NCBI RefSeq assembly: GCF_007970665.1
Contig: NZ_CP042430.1
Span: 3,286,001-3,350,000 of the forward strand
Length of the DNA stretch: 64,000 nucleotides
Direction of reading: 5' to 3'
Source: Baekduia soli
GTDB lineage: Bacteria; Actinomycetota; Thermoleophilia; Solirubrobacterales; Solirubrobacteraceae
A model generated the notes under the pieces. It was not told the DNA's origin and did no database searches. It saw only the letters and a program-made list of their open reading frames with translations. Within the stretch, counting starts at the first letter, position 1. Every line of letters starts with the position of its first letter. The translations under genes and the position numbers were made by a program. Shown here piece by piece: positions 8,133-20,997 of the stretch.

Positions 8133-9160
8133 GGGTCGATGCCCAGGCCCGGTCCCGTGGGGACGCGGATGTGGCCCGCGCGGACGGGCAGCGCGGGGTG
8201 CTCGGCGCCGATCGCGGGCAGCGTGGCCAGGCCGCAGGGCAGCTCGACGCGCAGCGCCGCAGCGCAGTGCACGGCGGCGGCGATGCCGAGCGGGCCGTCG
8301 AGGGTGGACGCGACGTAGACCTCGGCGCCCAGCGCCCGCACGAGCGCGGCCTGGGCCACGAGCGTGCCGATGCCGCCGGCGCGCCCGATCTTCAGGCACA
8401 CCGCGTCGGCGGCGCCCGAGGCGATCGCGCCGTGACGGGCCGCGGTCTCGTCCATCGCGATGCGCGCGGCGACGCGCTCGCGGACGGCGCGCAGCCGCTC
8501 GACGCCGCTCACCGGCTCCTCGACGAGCTCGAGGTCGTGGCGGGCCAGGCGTTCGATGGACGCCACGGCCTCCTCGACGTCCCACGCTCCGTTGGCGTCG
8601 ACCCGCAGCGCCACGTGCGGGCCGACGGCCCGGCGCACGGCCTCCAGGCGGGCATCGTCGTCGCCGATGCCGACCTTGACCTTGACGCAGGAGAAGCCGG
8701 CGTCGGCCGCGGCCGCCGCCTCCTCGGCGGCCTGCGCCGGCTCGCCCGCGCCGATCGTCGCGTTGACGGGCACGTCGCGCAGCGGGCCGTCGGTCAGCAG
8801 CTCGGCCACCGGCCGCCCGGCCCGGCGCCCGGCCATGTCCCACAGCGCCAGGTCCACGGCGGCCAGCGCCTGGGGAAGGTCGGCGACGCGCCGGCAGCGG
8901 TCCAGCAGCTCGGGGCCGGTGCGCCCGTCGCCGTCGGCCAGCACGGCGGCGTAGCGCTGCAGCGCCTCGGACACGATCGCCAGCGACACGCCGTCATAGG
9001 CCTCCAGCGGCGCGGCCTCGCCGCGGCCGGCGACCCCGTCGCGCGCGGTGAGGGTGAGCACGAACGCGCCGCGGTCGGCGACCTCGCCGTAGGCGGTGCG
9101 CAGCGGGGTGCGCAGGCGGTGGGTGACCGGCTCGATGGCGACGTCCATGCGGGCCCGCAA
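8129..9160 (-). CDS. menC: enolase-superfamily enzyme, probable o-succinylbenzoate synthase
   Basis: A 343-residue member of the muconate-lactonizing subgroup of the enolase superfamily. The capping domain (first 115 residues) includes RTAYGEVADRGAFVL and GRGEAAPL. In the barrel, KVKVG carries the catalytic lysine pair, followed by metal ligands in RVDANGAW, ELVEEP and AMDETA, and LKIGRAGG for the second lysine. The same scaffold serves dipeptide epimerases and N-acylamino-acid racemases. Its position between menD/menH and menA/menB makes dehydration of SHCHC to o-succinylbenzoate the likely role. An internal ATG at 9148 is an alternative start. Confidence 0.85.
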   Translation of the reverse strand: MRARMDVAIEPVTHRLRTPLRTAYGEVADRGAFVLTLTARDGVAGRGEAAPLEAYDGVSLAIVSEALQRYAAVLADGDGRTGPELLDRCRRVADLPQALAAVDLALWDMAGRRAGRPVAELLTDGPLRDVPVNATIGAGEPAQAAEEAAAAADAGFSCVKVKVGIGDDDARLEAVRRAVGPHVALRVDANGAWDVEEAVASIERLARHDLELVEEPVSGVERLRAVRERVAARIAMDETAARHGAIASGAADAVCLKIGRAGGIGTLVAQAALVRALGAEVYVASTLDGPLGIAAAVHCAAALRVELPCGLATLPAIGAEHPALPVRAGHIRVPTGPGLGIDP

Positions 9161-9228
9161 GCCTGCCAGGTCCCCGATCCATCACGCGGCCTGATCGATG
9201 CGGACGCGGCCGTCCTGCGATCGGCCGC

Positions 9229-9300
9229 ATGGAGCTCCGCCACCTTCGCACCATCGCCGCCGCCGCCCGCCACGGCTCGTTCGTGGGGCCTGAGCCCTAG
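9229..9300 (+). pseudogene. stub of a LysR-type regulator (first ~18 residues only)
   Basis: An ATG at 9229 opens a 23-codon frame reading MELRHLRTIAAAARHGSF then VGPEP and a TAG at 9298. The first 18 residues match the start of the LysR winged-helix domain (usual form MELRHLRTFLAVAEHGSF). The frame then stops and runs into the 3' end of menA (last 4 bases shared). This looks like the 5' scrap of a regulator gene that was divergent from menC, left after deletion of the rest. Upstream there is a GCGGCC/GGCCGC inverted repeat (9206-9228). Confidence 0.6.
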
Positions 9301-10169
9301 CTCAGCAGCAGCCCGGCGCCGAGCAGCGCGCAGAACGCGAGCTGCAGCATCCCGGTCTTGGCCAGTGCGCCGTTGAGCGTCGGCCCGTCGTCGTGCGTGC
9401 GCACGAGGCGCACGAGCGGCACGGCGAGCGGCAGCGCCAGCCAGGTCAGCAGGAGCCAGGCGTCCAGGTCGCCCGCCAGCCACACGACCGCCGGGATCAC
9501 GAAGGCCGCGAAGATCTCCAGCGCGTAGAGGTCGCGGGCGCGGGCACGGCCGAGGCGCACGGCGAGCGTGCGCTTGCCGACGCGCGCGTCGGTCGGCGCG
9601 TCGCGGATGTTGTTGACGTCGAGGATCGCGGCGGCGATCAGCCCGACGGGCACCGCGAGGGCGAACGCCTCCCACTCCAGGTGCTCGACCTGGGCGTAGT
9701 AGGAGCCCGTGACGGCCACCAGGCCGAAGAACAGGAACACGAACACGTCGCCCAGGCCCTCGTAGCCATAGGGCCGCGGGCCGCCCGTGTAGAGCACCCC
9801 GGCGAGGATCGACGCGGCCCCGATGGCCAGGATGACCCAGCCGGCGATGATGATGAGGTAGATCCCGCACAGCACCGCCACGCCGAAGCTCACGTAGGTC
9901 GCGGTGAGCACCTGGCGCGGCGGAACCAGGCCGCCGGCGGTGACCCGGACGGGCCCGAGGCGGTCCTCGGTGTCGGCGCCGCGGCGCGCGTCGGAGTAGT
10001 CGTTGGACAGGTTGGCGCCGACCTGGATGAAGATCGCGCCCAGCAGCGCGGCGATGAACGCCCCGGCCCGGAACGTGCCCTCGTGGATGGCCAGCGCCGT
10101 GCCGACCAGGACGGGCGCCACGCCCGCGGGGAGGGTGCGCGGCCGTGCCGCCATGAACCAGATGCGCAA
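9297..10169 (-). CDS. menA: 1,4-dihydroxy-2-naphthoate polyprenyltransferase
   Basis: A 290-residue UbiA-family integral membrane protein with about eight or nine hydrophobic helices. It attaches the polyprenyl tail to dihydroxynaphthoate, giving demethylmenaquinone. It shows the typical start (WFMAARPRTLPAGVAPVLVGTALA), the first Asp-rich motif NLSNDYSDARRGADTEDR and the second, LDVNNIRDAPTDARVGKRTLAVRLG, which bind Mg-prenyl diphosphate. Length is normal. It starts 9 bases after the menB stop, so menB-menA form an operon on the minus strand, probably continuing to menC. Confidence 0.95.
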   Translation of the reverse strand: MRIWFMAARPRTLPAGVAPVLVGTALAIHEGTFRAGAFIAALLGAIFIQVGANLSNDYSDARRGADTEDRLGPVRVTAGGLVPPRQVLTATYVSFGVAVLCGIYLIIIAGWVILAIGAASILAGVLYTGGPRPYGYEGLGDVFVFLFFGLVAVTGSYYAQVEHLEWEAFALAVPVGLIAAAILDVNNIRDAPTDARVGKRTLAVRLGRARARDLYALEIFAAFVIPAVVWLAGDLDAWLLLTWLALPLAVPLVRLVRTHDDGPTLNGALAKTGMLQLAFCALLGAGLLLS

Positions 10170-10178
10170 CGGAGCTCC

Positions 10179-11018
10179 CTACGCCCGGCGGGGGAACTGC
10201 GTGAAGTCCGGGCGGCGCTTGGCCTTGTAGGCCTCGCGGCCCTCCTTGGCCTCGTCGGAGGCGTAGAAGAGCAGGTTGGCGTCGTGGGCCAGCTGCTGGA
10301 TGCCGGCGTAGCCGTCCTCGTGGGCGTGGAAGCTGGACTTGACCAGCCGCAGCGCGAAGGGGGAGAGCGCGAGCATCTCGGCACACCAGCCGATCGTCTC
10401 CTCCTCGAGGCGCTCCAGCGGGACCACCGTGTTGACCAGGCCCATGTCCAGGGCCTGCGCGGCGTCGTACTGGCGGCACAGCAGCCAGAACTCCTTGGCC
10501 TTCTTCGTCCCGACGAGGTCGCGCAGCAGCGAGGCGCCGAAGCCGCCGTCCCAGGAGCCCACGCGAGGCCCGGTCTGCCCGAAGCGCGCGTTGTCGGCCG
10601 CGATCGTCAGGTCGCAGCACAGGTGCAGGACGTGGCCGCCGCCGATCGCGTACCCGGCGACCATCGCGACGACCGGCTTGGGCAGCCGGCGCATCTGGAT
10701 CTGCAGGTCGGTCACGTGGAAGCGCCCGACGGTCTCGCCCTCGGGGATGTAGCCCGTGTCGCCGCGGACGTTCTGGTCCCCGCCCGAGCAGAACGCGTGC
10801 GGCCCCTCGCCCGTGAGGATGATCACGCCGACCTCGGCGTCCTCGCGGGCCAGCTCCAGGGCGTGGGAGACCTCGACGAGCGTTTGGGGCCGGAACGCGT
10901 TTCGGACCTCGGGGCGGTCGATCGTGATCTTCGCGATCCCGCCCGCCGGGGTGGCGGTGCGCTCGTAGCGGATGTCGGTGAAGTCGGAGTCGCTTGCGGG
11001 GGTCCAGGTCACGGCCAT
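10179..11018 (-). CDS. menB: 1,4-dihydroxy-2-naphthoyl-CoA synthase
   Basis: A 279-residue crotonase-fold enzyme that ring-closes o-succinylbenzoyl-CoA. Seen in the sequence: [14 protein letters not shown], the oxyanion and CoA loops [16 protein letters not shown] and [42 protein letters not shown], and the MenB-type C-terminus [20 protein letters not shown] (each only partly quoted elsewhere). That C-terminal tail separates MenB from general enoyl-CoA hydratases. The ATG at 11018 is the only sensible start; upstream in frame is non-conserved. It is divergent from menE with 24 bases between the start codons. Confidence 0.95.
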   Translation of the reverse strand: MAVTWTPASDSDFTDIRYERTATPAGGIAKITIDRPEVRNAFRPQTLVEVSHALELAREDAEVGVIILTGEGPHAFCSGGDQNVRGDTGYIPEGETVGRFHVTDLQIQMRRLPKPVVAMVAGYAIGGGHVLHLCCDLTIAADNARFGQTGPRVGSWDGGFGASLLRDLVGTKKAKEFWLLCRQYDAAQALDMGLVNTVVPLERLEEETIGWCAEMLALSPFALRLVKSSFHAHEDGYAGIQQLAHDANLLFYASDEAKEGREAYKAKRRPDFTQFPRRA

Positions 11019-11029
11019 GCCCCGCAGGC

Positions 11030-11035
11030 TACTTT
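11030..11035 (+). promoter_or_regulatory. putative -10 box for leaderless menE mRNA
   Basis: TACTTT ends 7 bases before the menE ATG at 11043. No ribosome-binding sequence sits between them. The whole menB-menE divergent region is 24 bases, so the two promoters must overlap the opposite coding starts. Confidence 0.4.
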
Positions 11036-11042
11036 CCGACCG

Positions 11043-12308
11043 ATGATCGTCGAGTCCTGGTTGGCGAGGGCGGCGCGTGCGCACCCCGGTCGCGCCGCGG
11101 TCAACGCGCTCACCTACTCCGAGCTGTACGAGCGCGCACGCGCCGGGGCGGCCACGCTGCCCCGCGGCGCCCGCGTCGGCCTGGCGCTGGCGCCGGGGGA
11201 GGACTTCGTGGTGGCCCTGCACGCCACGCTGCTGGCCGGAGCGCTGGCGGTCCCGGTCGACCTGCGGCTGACCGCGGCCGAGCGCCCGGCCGTCGACGTG
11301 CTCCTTCAGGAGCCGCTGGAGGCGGCCGCCGCCGGCGGCGCCGCCGCCCCCGCCGAGCACGACCTCGAAGCGCCCGCGATCCTCGTGCACAGCTCGGGCA
11401 CCACGGGCCGCCCCAAGCCCGTCCGCCTGACCTACGGCAACTGGCTGTGGAGCGCGCTGGGCTCCGCGGTGGCCCTCGGGCTCGATCCCGCCGAGCGCTG
11501 GCTGTGCACGCTGCCGCTCAGCCACGTCGGCGGGCTGTCGATCCTGCTGCGCAGCGCGATCTACGGCACGACCGCCGTCGTGCACGAGCGCTTCGACACC
11601 GAGCGCGTGCTCGCGGCGCTGCGCGCCGACGAGGGTCCGACGATCGTCTCCCTGGTGCCCACGACGCTCGCCCGCCTGCTCGACGCCGGGCTGCGCGACC
11701 CGCCCGCGCTGCGCTGGGCGCTGCTGGGCGGCGCGCCCATGCCCGACGCGCTGCTGGAGCGCGCCGCGCAGGCCCGGGTGCCCGTGGCGCCGACCTACGG
11801 GCTGACGGAGGCCTGCTCGCAGGTGACGACGCACGGCGTCCCGCTGTTCTGCACCCGCGTCACGCTGGCCGGCGACGGCGAGATCGTCGTGGCAGGCCCG
11901 ACCGTCTCGCCCGACGCCGGCGGCCCGCTGGCCACGGGCGACCTGGGCGCACGGGACGCCGACGGCCGGCTGCAGATCGTCGGGCGCAAGGCCGACACGA
12001 TCGTCACGGGCGGCGAGAACGTCGCGCCCGCCGAGGTCGAGGCCGCCCTCGAGGCCCATCCGGGCGTCGCCGAGGCCGGCGTGACCGCGCGGCCCGACCC
12101 CGAGTGGGGCGAGGCGGTCGTGGCGCTCGTGCGCCTGCGCGAGGGCGCCGCCGTGGCGCCCGGCGAGCTGGCCGCGCACTGCGCGGGGCGCCTCGCACGC
12201 TTCAAGGTGCCCAAGGACTTCATCTTCGTCGCGGAGGAGCTGCCGCGGACGGGCTCGGGGAAGCTGCTGCGCCGTAGGCTGGTGGTCGATGGCCCTCGAC
12301 GACCCTGA
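11043..12308 (+). CDS. menE: o-succinylbenzoate-CoA ligase
   Basis: A 421-residue acyl-adenylating (ANL) enzyme that makes o-succinylbenzoyl-CoA, the MenB substrate. Motifs: phosphate loop [80 protein letters not shown] (quoted in part) and the C-terminal lysine in [12 protein letters not shown]. It is shorter than typical fatty-acid ligases, as expected for MenE, with a compact N-terminal domain. The ATG follows a TACTTT box by 7 bases. Its last 20 bases overlap the start of the methyltransferase gene. Confidence 0.92.
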   Translation: MIVESWLARAARAHPGRAAVNALTYSELYERARAGAATLPRGARVGLALAPGEDFVVALHATLLAGALAVPVDLRLTAAERPAVDVLLQEPLEAAAAGGAAAPAEHDLEAPAILVHSSGTTGRPKPVRLTYGNWLWSALGSAVALGLDPAERWLCTLPLSHVGGLSILLRSAIYGTTAVVHERFDTERVLAALRADEGPTIVSLVPTTLARLLDAGLRDPPALRWALLGGAPMPDALLERAAQARVPVAPTYGLTEACSQVTTHGVPLFCTRVTLAGDGEIVVAGPTVSPDAGGPLATGDLGARDADGRLQIVGRKADTIVTGGENVAPAEVEAALEAHPGVAEAGVTARPDPEWGEAVVALVRLREGAAVAPGELAAHCAGRLARFKVPKDFIFVAEELPRTGSGKLLRRRLVVDGPRRP

Positions 12309-13143
12309 CCAGGAGCGTGCCGACAGCCGCGAGCGCTGGGAGCGCGCCGCGCCCGGGTGGGAGTCCGGCGCCGACGCCTTCCATGCCGGCGCGCTGCCCG
12401 TGGCCCACTGGATGGTCGACCGCCTGGACCCCCAGCCGGGCCAGACCGTGCTCGAGCTGGCCGCCGGCCGGGGTGACGTCGGGTTCCTGGCCGCCGAGCT
12501 GCTTCACCCCGGCGGACGGCTGATCTGCACCGACGGCGCCGAGGCGATGGTCGAGGTGGCCCGCCGCCGCGGCGAGGAGCTCGGCGTGCGCGGCGTGGAG
12601 TTCCGCCCCATGGAGCTGGAGTGGATCGATGAGAAGCTCGCGTCGGTCGACGGGATCCTCTGCCGCTTCGGCTACATGCACGCCGTGGACCCCGAGGCCG
12701 CGCTGCGCGAGGCGCGGCGGGTCCTGCGGCCCGGCGGCCGGCTCGTGCTGGCCGTGTGGGCGCCCGCCGAGGACAACCTCTGGCTCTCGGCGCTGGCCGA
12801 GGAGGCCGTGCGCGCCGGGCACATCGTCCCGCCCTCCGACGGCGCGCCGGGCGCCTTCGCCCTCGCGGCGCCCGGGGTCGTGGACGAGCTGCTGGCCGAC
12901 GCGGGCTTCGAGGACGTCGAGGTCGAGCCGATCGAGCTGCTGTTCCGCGCGCCCGGCGTGGACGCGTGGTGGGAGACCGTACGCGAGATGTCGAGCTCCA
13001 TGCGGCCCGTGCTCGACGCCCTGTCGCCCGCCGACCACTACCGCCTGCGCGACGCCGTCGAGGCGCGGTGGGCGCCCTTCGTCGCCGGCGACGGCACGAT
13101 CGCGCTGCCCGGCCGTGCGCTGGGCGTGGCCGCCGGGGCCTGA
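12289..13143 (+). CDS. class I SAM-dependent methyltransferase, UbiE/MenG-like candidate
   Basis: A 284-residue Rossmann-fold methyltransferase. The SAM-binding motif I is [15 protein letters not shown] (about residues 50-64), then an acidic motif II ([14 protein letters not shown]), motif III-like [35 protein letters not shown] (partly quoted). The last two match the UbiE/COQ5 style of carbon methyltransferases. It overlaps the 3' end of menE by 20 bases and follows a TAGGCT box 8 bases upstream of its ATG (12275-12280). Position suggests the last menaquinone step (demethylmenaquinone methylation), but the sequence is not a canonical MenG, so I leave the symbol empty. Confidence 0.75.
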   Translation: MALDDPDQERADSRERWERAAPGWESGADAFHAGALPVAHWMVDRLDPQPGQTVLELAAGRGDVGFLAAELLHPGGRLICTDGAEAMVEVARRRGEELGVRGVEFRPMELEWIDEKLASVDGILCRFGYMHAVDPEAALREARRVLRPGGRLVLAVWAPAEDNLWLSALAEEAVRAGHIVPPSDGAPGAFALAAPGVVDELLADAGFEDVEVEPIELLFRAPGVDAWWETVREMSSSMRPVLDALSPADHYRLRDAVEARWAPFVAGDGTIALPGRALGVAAGA

Positions 13144-13178
13144 GCGCACCCACGCGGCGCCTGGAGGCCCGCCCGCCA

Positions 13179-13184
13179 TAGACT
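13179..13184 (+). promoter_or_regulatory. putative -10 box of ilvC
   Basis: TAGACT lies 9 bases before the ilvC ATG at 13194. The intervening CCGGGCCC-type bases hold no Shine-Dalgarno sequence. The arrangement fits a leaderless or near-leaderless message. Confidence 0.4.
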
Positions 13185-13193
13185 TCCGGGCCC

Positions 13194-17126
<3,933 letters not shown>

Positions 17127-17127
<1 letters not shown>

Positions 17128-17207
17128 TGGCGGAACGCCGCGCCCAGCGGGCTCGGGTTCCGGTCGCGACCTCGCGCAGCCGGTTCGCGAGGCGGTGGCG
17201 GCCATGA
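17127..17207 (+). CDS. possible 26-residue coupling peptide between serA and the glucosidase
   Basis: The serA stop and an ATG share bases (TGATG at 17125-17129). The frame encodes 26 very basic residues (MAERRAQRARVPVATSRSRF then ARRWRP) and its TGA overlaps the ATG of the GH13 gene (ATGA at 17204-17207). The double overlap would let ribosomes pass from serA through the peptide into the glucosidase. Such a short Arg-rich frame is also easy to get by chance in GC-rich DNA, so I mark it only as possible. Confidence 0.25.
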
Positions 17208-18694
17208 ACGCGCTGAGGCCCGACCCGGTCGTCTACCAGGTCTACCCTCGCTCCTTCCAGGACGCCGACGGCGACGGCGAGGGGGACCTGGCCGGGATCA
17301 CGCAGCGCCTCGGCCACATCGCGGCGCTGGGCGCCGACGCGGTGTGGCTGTCGCCCGTCTACCCGTCGCCGATGGCCGACGGCGGCTACGACGGCGCCGA
17401 CTACACCGGGATCGACCCGCGCTTCGGGACGCTCGCGGACGCCGACCGTCTCATCGCCCGGGCCCACCAGCTCGGCCTGCAGGTGCTCTTCGACGCCGTG
17501 CCGTGCCACACGTCGATCGAGCACCCGTGGTTCACCGAGCATCCCGACTACTACGTGTGGTCGGACCGCGACGGGCCCCAGAACGGCTGGCGCCAGGCCT
17601 TCGGCGGCCCGGCGTGGTCGCGCGACCCACACGGGCGCGGCTGGTACCTGCACTCCTTCTACCCCGAGCAGCCCGACCTGGACTGGCGGAACCCCGCCGT
17701 GGGCGCGGCGTTCGGCGCCGCGCTGGGCTTCTGGCTGGACCGCGGGGTCGACGGCTTCCGGCTCGACGCGCTGGACCGCCTGCTCAAGGACCCGCAGCGG
17801 CGCGACGATCCGCCGCGCACGCCCGACAGCCCGCCGGCGCTGCCCGAGGTCAGCCCCGACAACGCCGCGCTGCGCCAGGTCCACTCGCGCAACGCCCCCG
17901 ACGTCGGCGTGGCGCTGGCGACGCTGCGCGAGGCGGTCGGCCCGGCGTACCTGGTCGGCGAGGTCTACCTGCCCTCCTCGGGGCTCGCGCCCTACCTCGA
18001 GCACCTCGACGCCGCGTTCTCCTTCGAGCTGTTCCACAGCCCATGGGACGCGCGGTCGGTGCGCCACGCGCTGGACGAGGCGCAGGTCCTGCCCGAGGGC
18101 CGCGCGGCGTGGGTGCTGTCCAACCACGACTTCCCGCGCCTGCCCACGCGCGTGGGCGAGGCCAACATCCGCGCCGCCGCGCTGCTCCTGCTCACCCTGC
18201 CGGGGGCCGCGTTCGTCTACCAGGGCGACGAGGTCGGGATGGCCGACGGACCGGGGCGCGCCCACGACCCGCTGGGCCGGGGCCCCGACGACCGCCACGG
18301 CCGCGACGGCTTCCGCCACCCCATGCCGTGGGACGCCACGCCCGGCGGAGGCTTCAGCACGGCGATCCCGTGGATGCCGGCCGACGACCCGGCCCGGCGC
18401 AACGTCGCCGACCAGGAGCGCGACCCGGGGTCGCTGCTGCACCTCTACCGCGACCTGATCGCCGCGCGTCGCCGCCTGCAGGGCCCGGTCGAGCTGGTGC
18501 GCCACGGTGTCGCCGAGGACGTCGTGGCGTTCTCACGGGGCGGCCATCTCGTCGCGCTGAACCTCGGTGCGACGACGCAGCCGGCGCCCGCCGCCGGCGA
18601 TCTGGTGCGCCACACGCACCACGTCAAGGGTGGCGGGGCGCCCACCTCGCTGGCCCCCGGCGAGGGCTTCCTCGCCGCAGTCCCGCGTCACTGA
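17204..18694 (+). CDS. GH13 alpha-glucosidase / oligo-1,6-glucosidase-like
   Basis: A cytoplasmic glycoside hydrolase family 13 enzyme of 496 residues without signal peptide. Conserved regions: YQVYPRSFQDADGDGEGDLAGI, region I DAVPCHTSIEHPWF, region II GFRLDALD with the nucleophile Asp, region III LVGEVYLP with the acid/base Glu, and region IV LSNHDFPR. The D-x-D-G-x-G-D-L start motif is typical of oligoglucosidases and trehalose-related GH13 members. It stands directly before a sugar ABC transporter, so it probably degrades the imported alpha-glucoside. ATG 17204 overlaps the preceding short frame; a GTG at 17195 is an alternative start. Confidence 0.88.
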   Translation: MNALRPDPVVYQVYPRSFQDADGDGEGDLAGITQRLGHIAALGADAVWLSPVYPSPMADGGYDGADYTGIDPRFGTLADADRLIARAHQLGLQVLFDAVPCHTSIEHPWFTEHPDYYVWSDRDGPQNGWRQAFGGPAWSRDPHGRGWYLHSFYPEQPDLDWRNPAVGAAFGAALGFWLDRGVDGFRLDALDRLLKDPQRRDDPPRTPDSPPALPEVSPDNAALRQVHSRNAPDVGVALATLREAVGPAYLVGEVYLPSSGLAPYLEHLDAAFSFELFHSPWDARSVRHALDEAQVLPEGRAAWVLSNHDFPRLPTRVGEANIRAAALLLLTLPGAAFVYQGDEVGMADGPGRAHDPLGRGPDDRHGRDGFRHPMPWDATPGGGFSTAIPWMPADDPARRNVADQERDPGSLLHLYRDLIAARRRLQGPVELVRHGVAEDVVAFSRGGHLVALNLGATTQPAPAAGDLVRHTHHVKGGGAPTSLAPGEGFLAAVPRH

Positions 18695-18709
18695 GGCGCT
18701 CCCGCGAAC

Positions 18710-18726
18710 ACTCAGGTTTCCTGAGT
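18710..18726 (+). promoter_or_regulatory. perfect inverted repeat upstream of the sugar ABC operon
   Basis: ACTCAGG-TTT-CCTGAGT is a perfect 7-bp inverted repeat with a 3-base centre. It starts 16 bases after the glucosidase stop and lies 46 bases upstream of the putative -10 box of the transporter operon. It could be an operator for a sugar-responsive repressor or a small hairpin at the 3' end of the glucosidase message. No regulator gene is next to it. Confidence 0.4.
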
Positions 18727-18771
18727 CTCGCGCAAGGTTCGTGGCATCGGTTACAAAACGTGTCGTGGGGG

Positions 18772-18777
18772 TAGGGT
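18772..18777 (+). promoter_or_regulatory. putative -10 box for leaderless ABC-operon mRNA
   Basis: TAGGGT ends 6 bases before the ATG at 18784 of the binding-protein gene. The spacing places the transcription start at the ATG. There is no Shine-Dalgarno motif. Confidence 0.45.
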
Positions 18778-18783
18778 GCGCGC

Positions 18784-20052
18784 ATGTGGAGGAGGAGGGT
18801 CTTCGGGGCCATGGCCGTCGCTACGTCGATGTTCGCGGTGGCCGCCTGCGGGGGAGGGGGCAGCAGCTCGGGCCGGGTGACCCTGAACTGGTTCATCTTC
18901 AACGAGCCCAGCGGCGGCGTGCAGGCCGCGGCCAAGAAGTGCTCGGCCGCCTCCGACGGGCAGTACACGATCAAGTTCCAGTACCTGCCCTCGCAGGCCG
19001 ACTCGCAGCGCGAGCAGCTCGTGCGCCGGCTCGGCGCCAAGGACTCCTCGCTGGACCTGCTCGGCCTCGACGTCGTATGGACCGGCGAGTTCGCCAACGC
19101 GGGCTGGATCGAGCCGGTGCCGGCCGACCTCCAGGACGCCACGAAGAGCGACTTCCCGAGCGTGCTGAACACGGCCAAGTTCGAGAACAAGCTCTACGCC
19201 GTGCCGATCTGGTCCAACACCCAGCTGCTGTGGTACCGCAAGGACCGCGTGCCGACGGCACCCAAGACCTGGGACGAGATGCTGCAGATGGCGTCCAAGC
19301 TCGGGCCCGCCAAGGGGCAGATCCAGGTCCAGGCCAACAAGTACGAGGGCCTCGTCGTGTGGGCCAACGCGATGATCGCCTCGGCGGGCACGTCGATCCT
19401 CGCCGGCCCGGAGAAGATCGCGCTCGACGAGGCCAAGACGGAGAAGGCGCTGGCGCTGATGGGCCGCCTGGGCCGCTCGCCCGAGCACGCCCCGAACATC
19501 GACACGTCGACGGAGGACACGGCCCGCCTGGGCTTCGAGTCCGGCAGCTCGGCCTTCATGATCAACTACCCGTTCGTCTACCCGTCGGCGAAGTCCAACG
19601 CCCCGGCGGTGTTCAAGCAGATCGCCGCCGCCAAGTTCCCGCAGGTGGACCCGGGCCGGCCGAGCAAGCCCCCGCTGGGCGGCATCAACATCGCGGTCTC
19701 GGCCTACTCCCACCACCAGGCGGCGGCCTTTGCGGCGGTCAAGTGCCTCATCCAGCCGGCCAACCAGCTCAACATCGCCAAGCTGGGCGGCCTGCCGCCG
19801 GTCGACGCCTCCGTCTACGACCAGCCCGCGCTGAACAAGGACGTCTACCCGGGCTTCGCCGACCTCATCAAGCAGTCGATCCAGGACGCCGCGCCGCGGC
19901 CGTCGGAGTCACCGGCCTACCAGGACCTCTCGCTGGCCATCCAGGAGGCGCTGCACCCCGTGACCAGCATCGACCCCAACAACCCGAAGGCCGCCTACAG
20001 CAAGCTCAAGGACAAGGTCCAACAGGCGGTCGACCGAAAGGGCCTGCTGTGA
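18784..20052 (+). CDS. sugar ABC transporter substrate-binding lipoprotein
   Basis: A 422-residue extracellular solute-binding protein, family 1 (SBP_bac_1). It has a basic start MWRRRVFG, a hydrophobic core and the lipobox VAAC with Cys22, followed by a Gly/Ser linker. The body shows the two-lobe pattern of maltose/trehalose binders: LDLLGLDVVWTGEFANAGWIEPV, YAVPIWSNTQLLWYRKD, PKTWDEMLQMA. It resembles LpqY-type proteins (trehalose) but ligand cannot be read directly. First gene of a four-gene operon; its stop overlaps the GTG of the next permease. A glucosidase gene just upstream supports an alpha-glucoside ligand. Confidence 0.9.
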   Translation: MWRRRVFGAMAVATSMFAVAACGGGGSSSGRVTLNWFIFNEPSGGVQAAAKKCSAASDGQYTIKFQYLPSQADSQREQLVRRLGAKDSSLDLLGLDVVWTGEFANAGWIEPVPADLQDATKSDFPSVLNTAKFENKLYAVPIWSNTQLLWYRKDRVPTAPKTWDEMLQMASKLGPAKGQIQVQANKYEGLVVWANAMIASAGTSILAGPEKIALDEAKTEKALALMGRLGRSPEHAPNIDTSTEDTARLGFESGSSAFMINYPFVYPSAKSNAPAVFKQIAAAKFPQVDPGRPSKPPLGGINIAVSAYSHHQAAAFAAVKCLIQPANQLNIAKLGGLPPVDASVYDQPALNKDVYPGFADLIKQSIQDAAPRPSESPAYQDLSLAIQEALHPVTSIDPNNPKAAYSKLKDKVQQAVDRKGLL

Positions 20053-20996
20053 GCTCGACCGCCGCCACCGACGTCGTCCCCGGCACGGCGCCGTCGGGCA
20101 AGGGGAAGCTGACCGAGAAGACGCGCGCCGAGCGCAAGCTCGGGCTGATGCTCTGCGCGCCGGCCGTGGTGATGATGCTCCTCGTCACCGCCTATCCGAT
20201 CGTCTACGCGATCATCCTGTCGCTGCAGAAGAAGGACCTCCGGTTCCCCGCCGAGGGCGGCTTCGTCGGCCTGAGCAACTACATCACGGTGCTCGGCTCG
20301 AGCCTGTGGTGGCAGTCCGTGTTCAACACGGCGTTCATCACGGTGATCTCCGTCGCCATCGAGCTCGTCATCGGCATGGCCGTGGCGCTGATCATGCACC
20401 GCGCCATCTTCGGTCGCGGGCTCGTGCGCACGTCGGTGCTGATCCCCTACGGCATCGTGACCGTCGTCGCCGCGTTCGCCTGGTTCTACGCGTTCGACCC
20501 GGGCAGCGGCTTCGTCAACCACCTGCCGCTCATCGCCGACAACAAGGCCTGGTTCGGCGGGCGCTTCAGCTCCTTCGCGGTGATCATCATGGCCGAGGTC
20601 TGGAAGACGACGCCGTTCATGGCGCTGCTGCTCCTGGCCGGCCTGGCGACGATCGACGAGAGCCTCTACGAGGCGGCCCGCGTCGACGGCGCATCGGCCT
20701 GGCAGCGGTTCACGCGCATCACGCTGCCGCTGCTCAAGCCGGCCCTGCTCGTCGCGCTGCTGTTCCGCACGCTCGACGCGTTCCGGGTCTTCGACTCGAT
20801 CTTCATCATGACCAAGGGCGCGCAGAACACCGAGTCGGTGTCGATCGTGGGCTACCAGCAGCTGCTCTCGCGCCTGAACCTCGGGCTCGGATCGGCGGTC
20901 TCGGTCCTGATCTTCCTCATCGTGCTGCTCATCGCGTTCGCGTTCGTCAAGGGGTTCGGCACCACCGTGCCCAAGGGCGGAGGACAGGAGGACTGA
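20049..20996 (+). CDS. sugar ABC transporter permease (MalF type)
   Basis: A 315-residue inner-membrane permease with about six transmembrane helices after a 30-residue charged, probably disordered N-terminus. The ATPase-contact EAA loop is readable as [41 protein letters not shown] forms the first helix. The GTG start overlaps the binding-protein stop (GTGA). It pairs with the following MalG-type permease, which starts one base after this gene's stop codon plus a G-rich ribosome site (GGAGGACAGGAGG). Confidence 0.92.
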   Translation: MSSTAATDVVPGTAPSGKGKLTEKTRAERKLGLMLCAPAVVMMLLVTAYPIVYAIILSLQKKDLRFPAEGGFVGLSNYITVLGSSLWWQSVFNTAFITVISVAIELVIGMAVALIMHRAIFGRGLVRTSVLIPYGIVTVVAAFAWFYAFDPGSGFVNHLPLIADNKAWFGGRFSSFAVIIMAEVWKTTPFMALLLLAGLATIDESLYEAARVDGASAWQRFTRITLPLLKPALLVALLFRTLDAFRVFDSIFIMTKGAQNTESVSIVGYQQLLSRLNLGLGSAVSVLIFLIVLLIAFAFVKGFGTTVPKGGGQED

Positions 20997-20997
20997 C

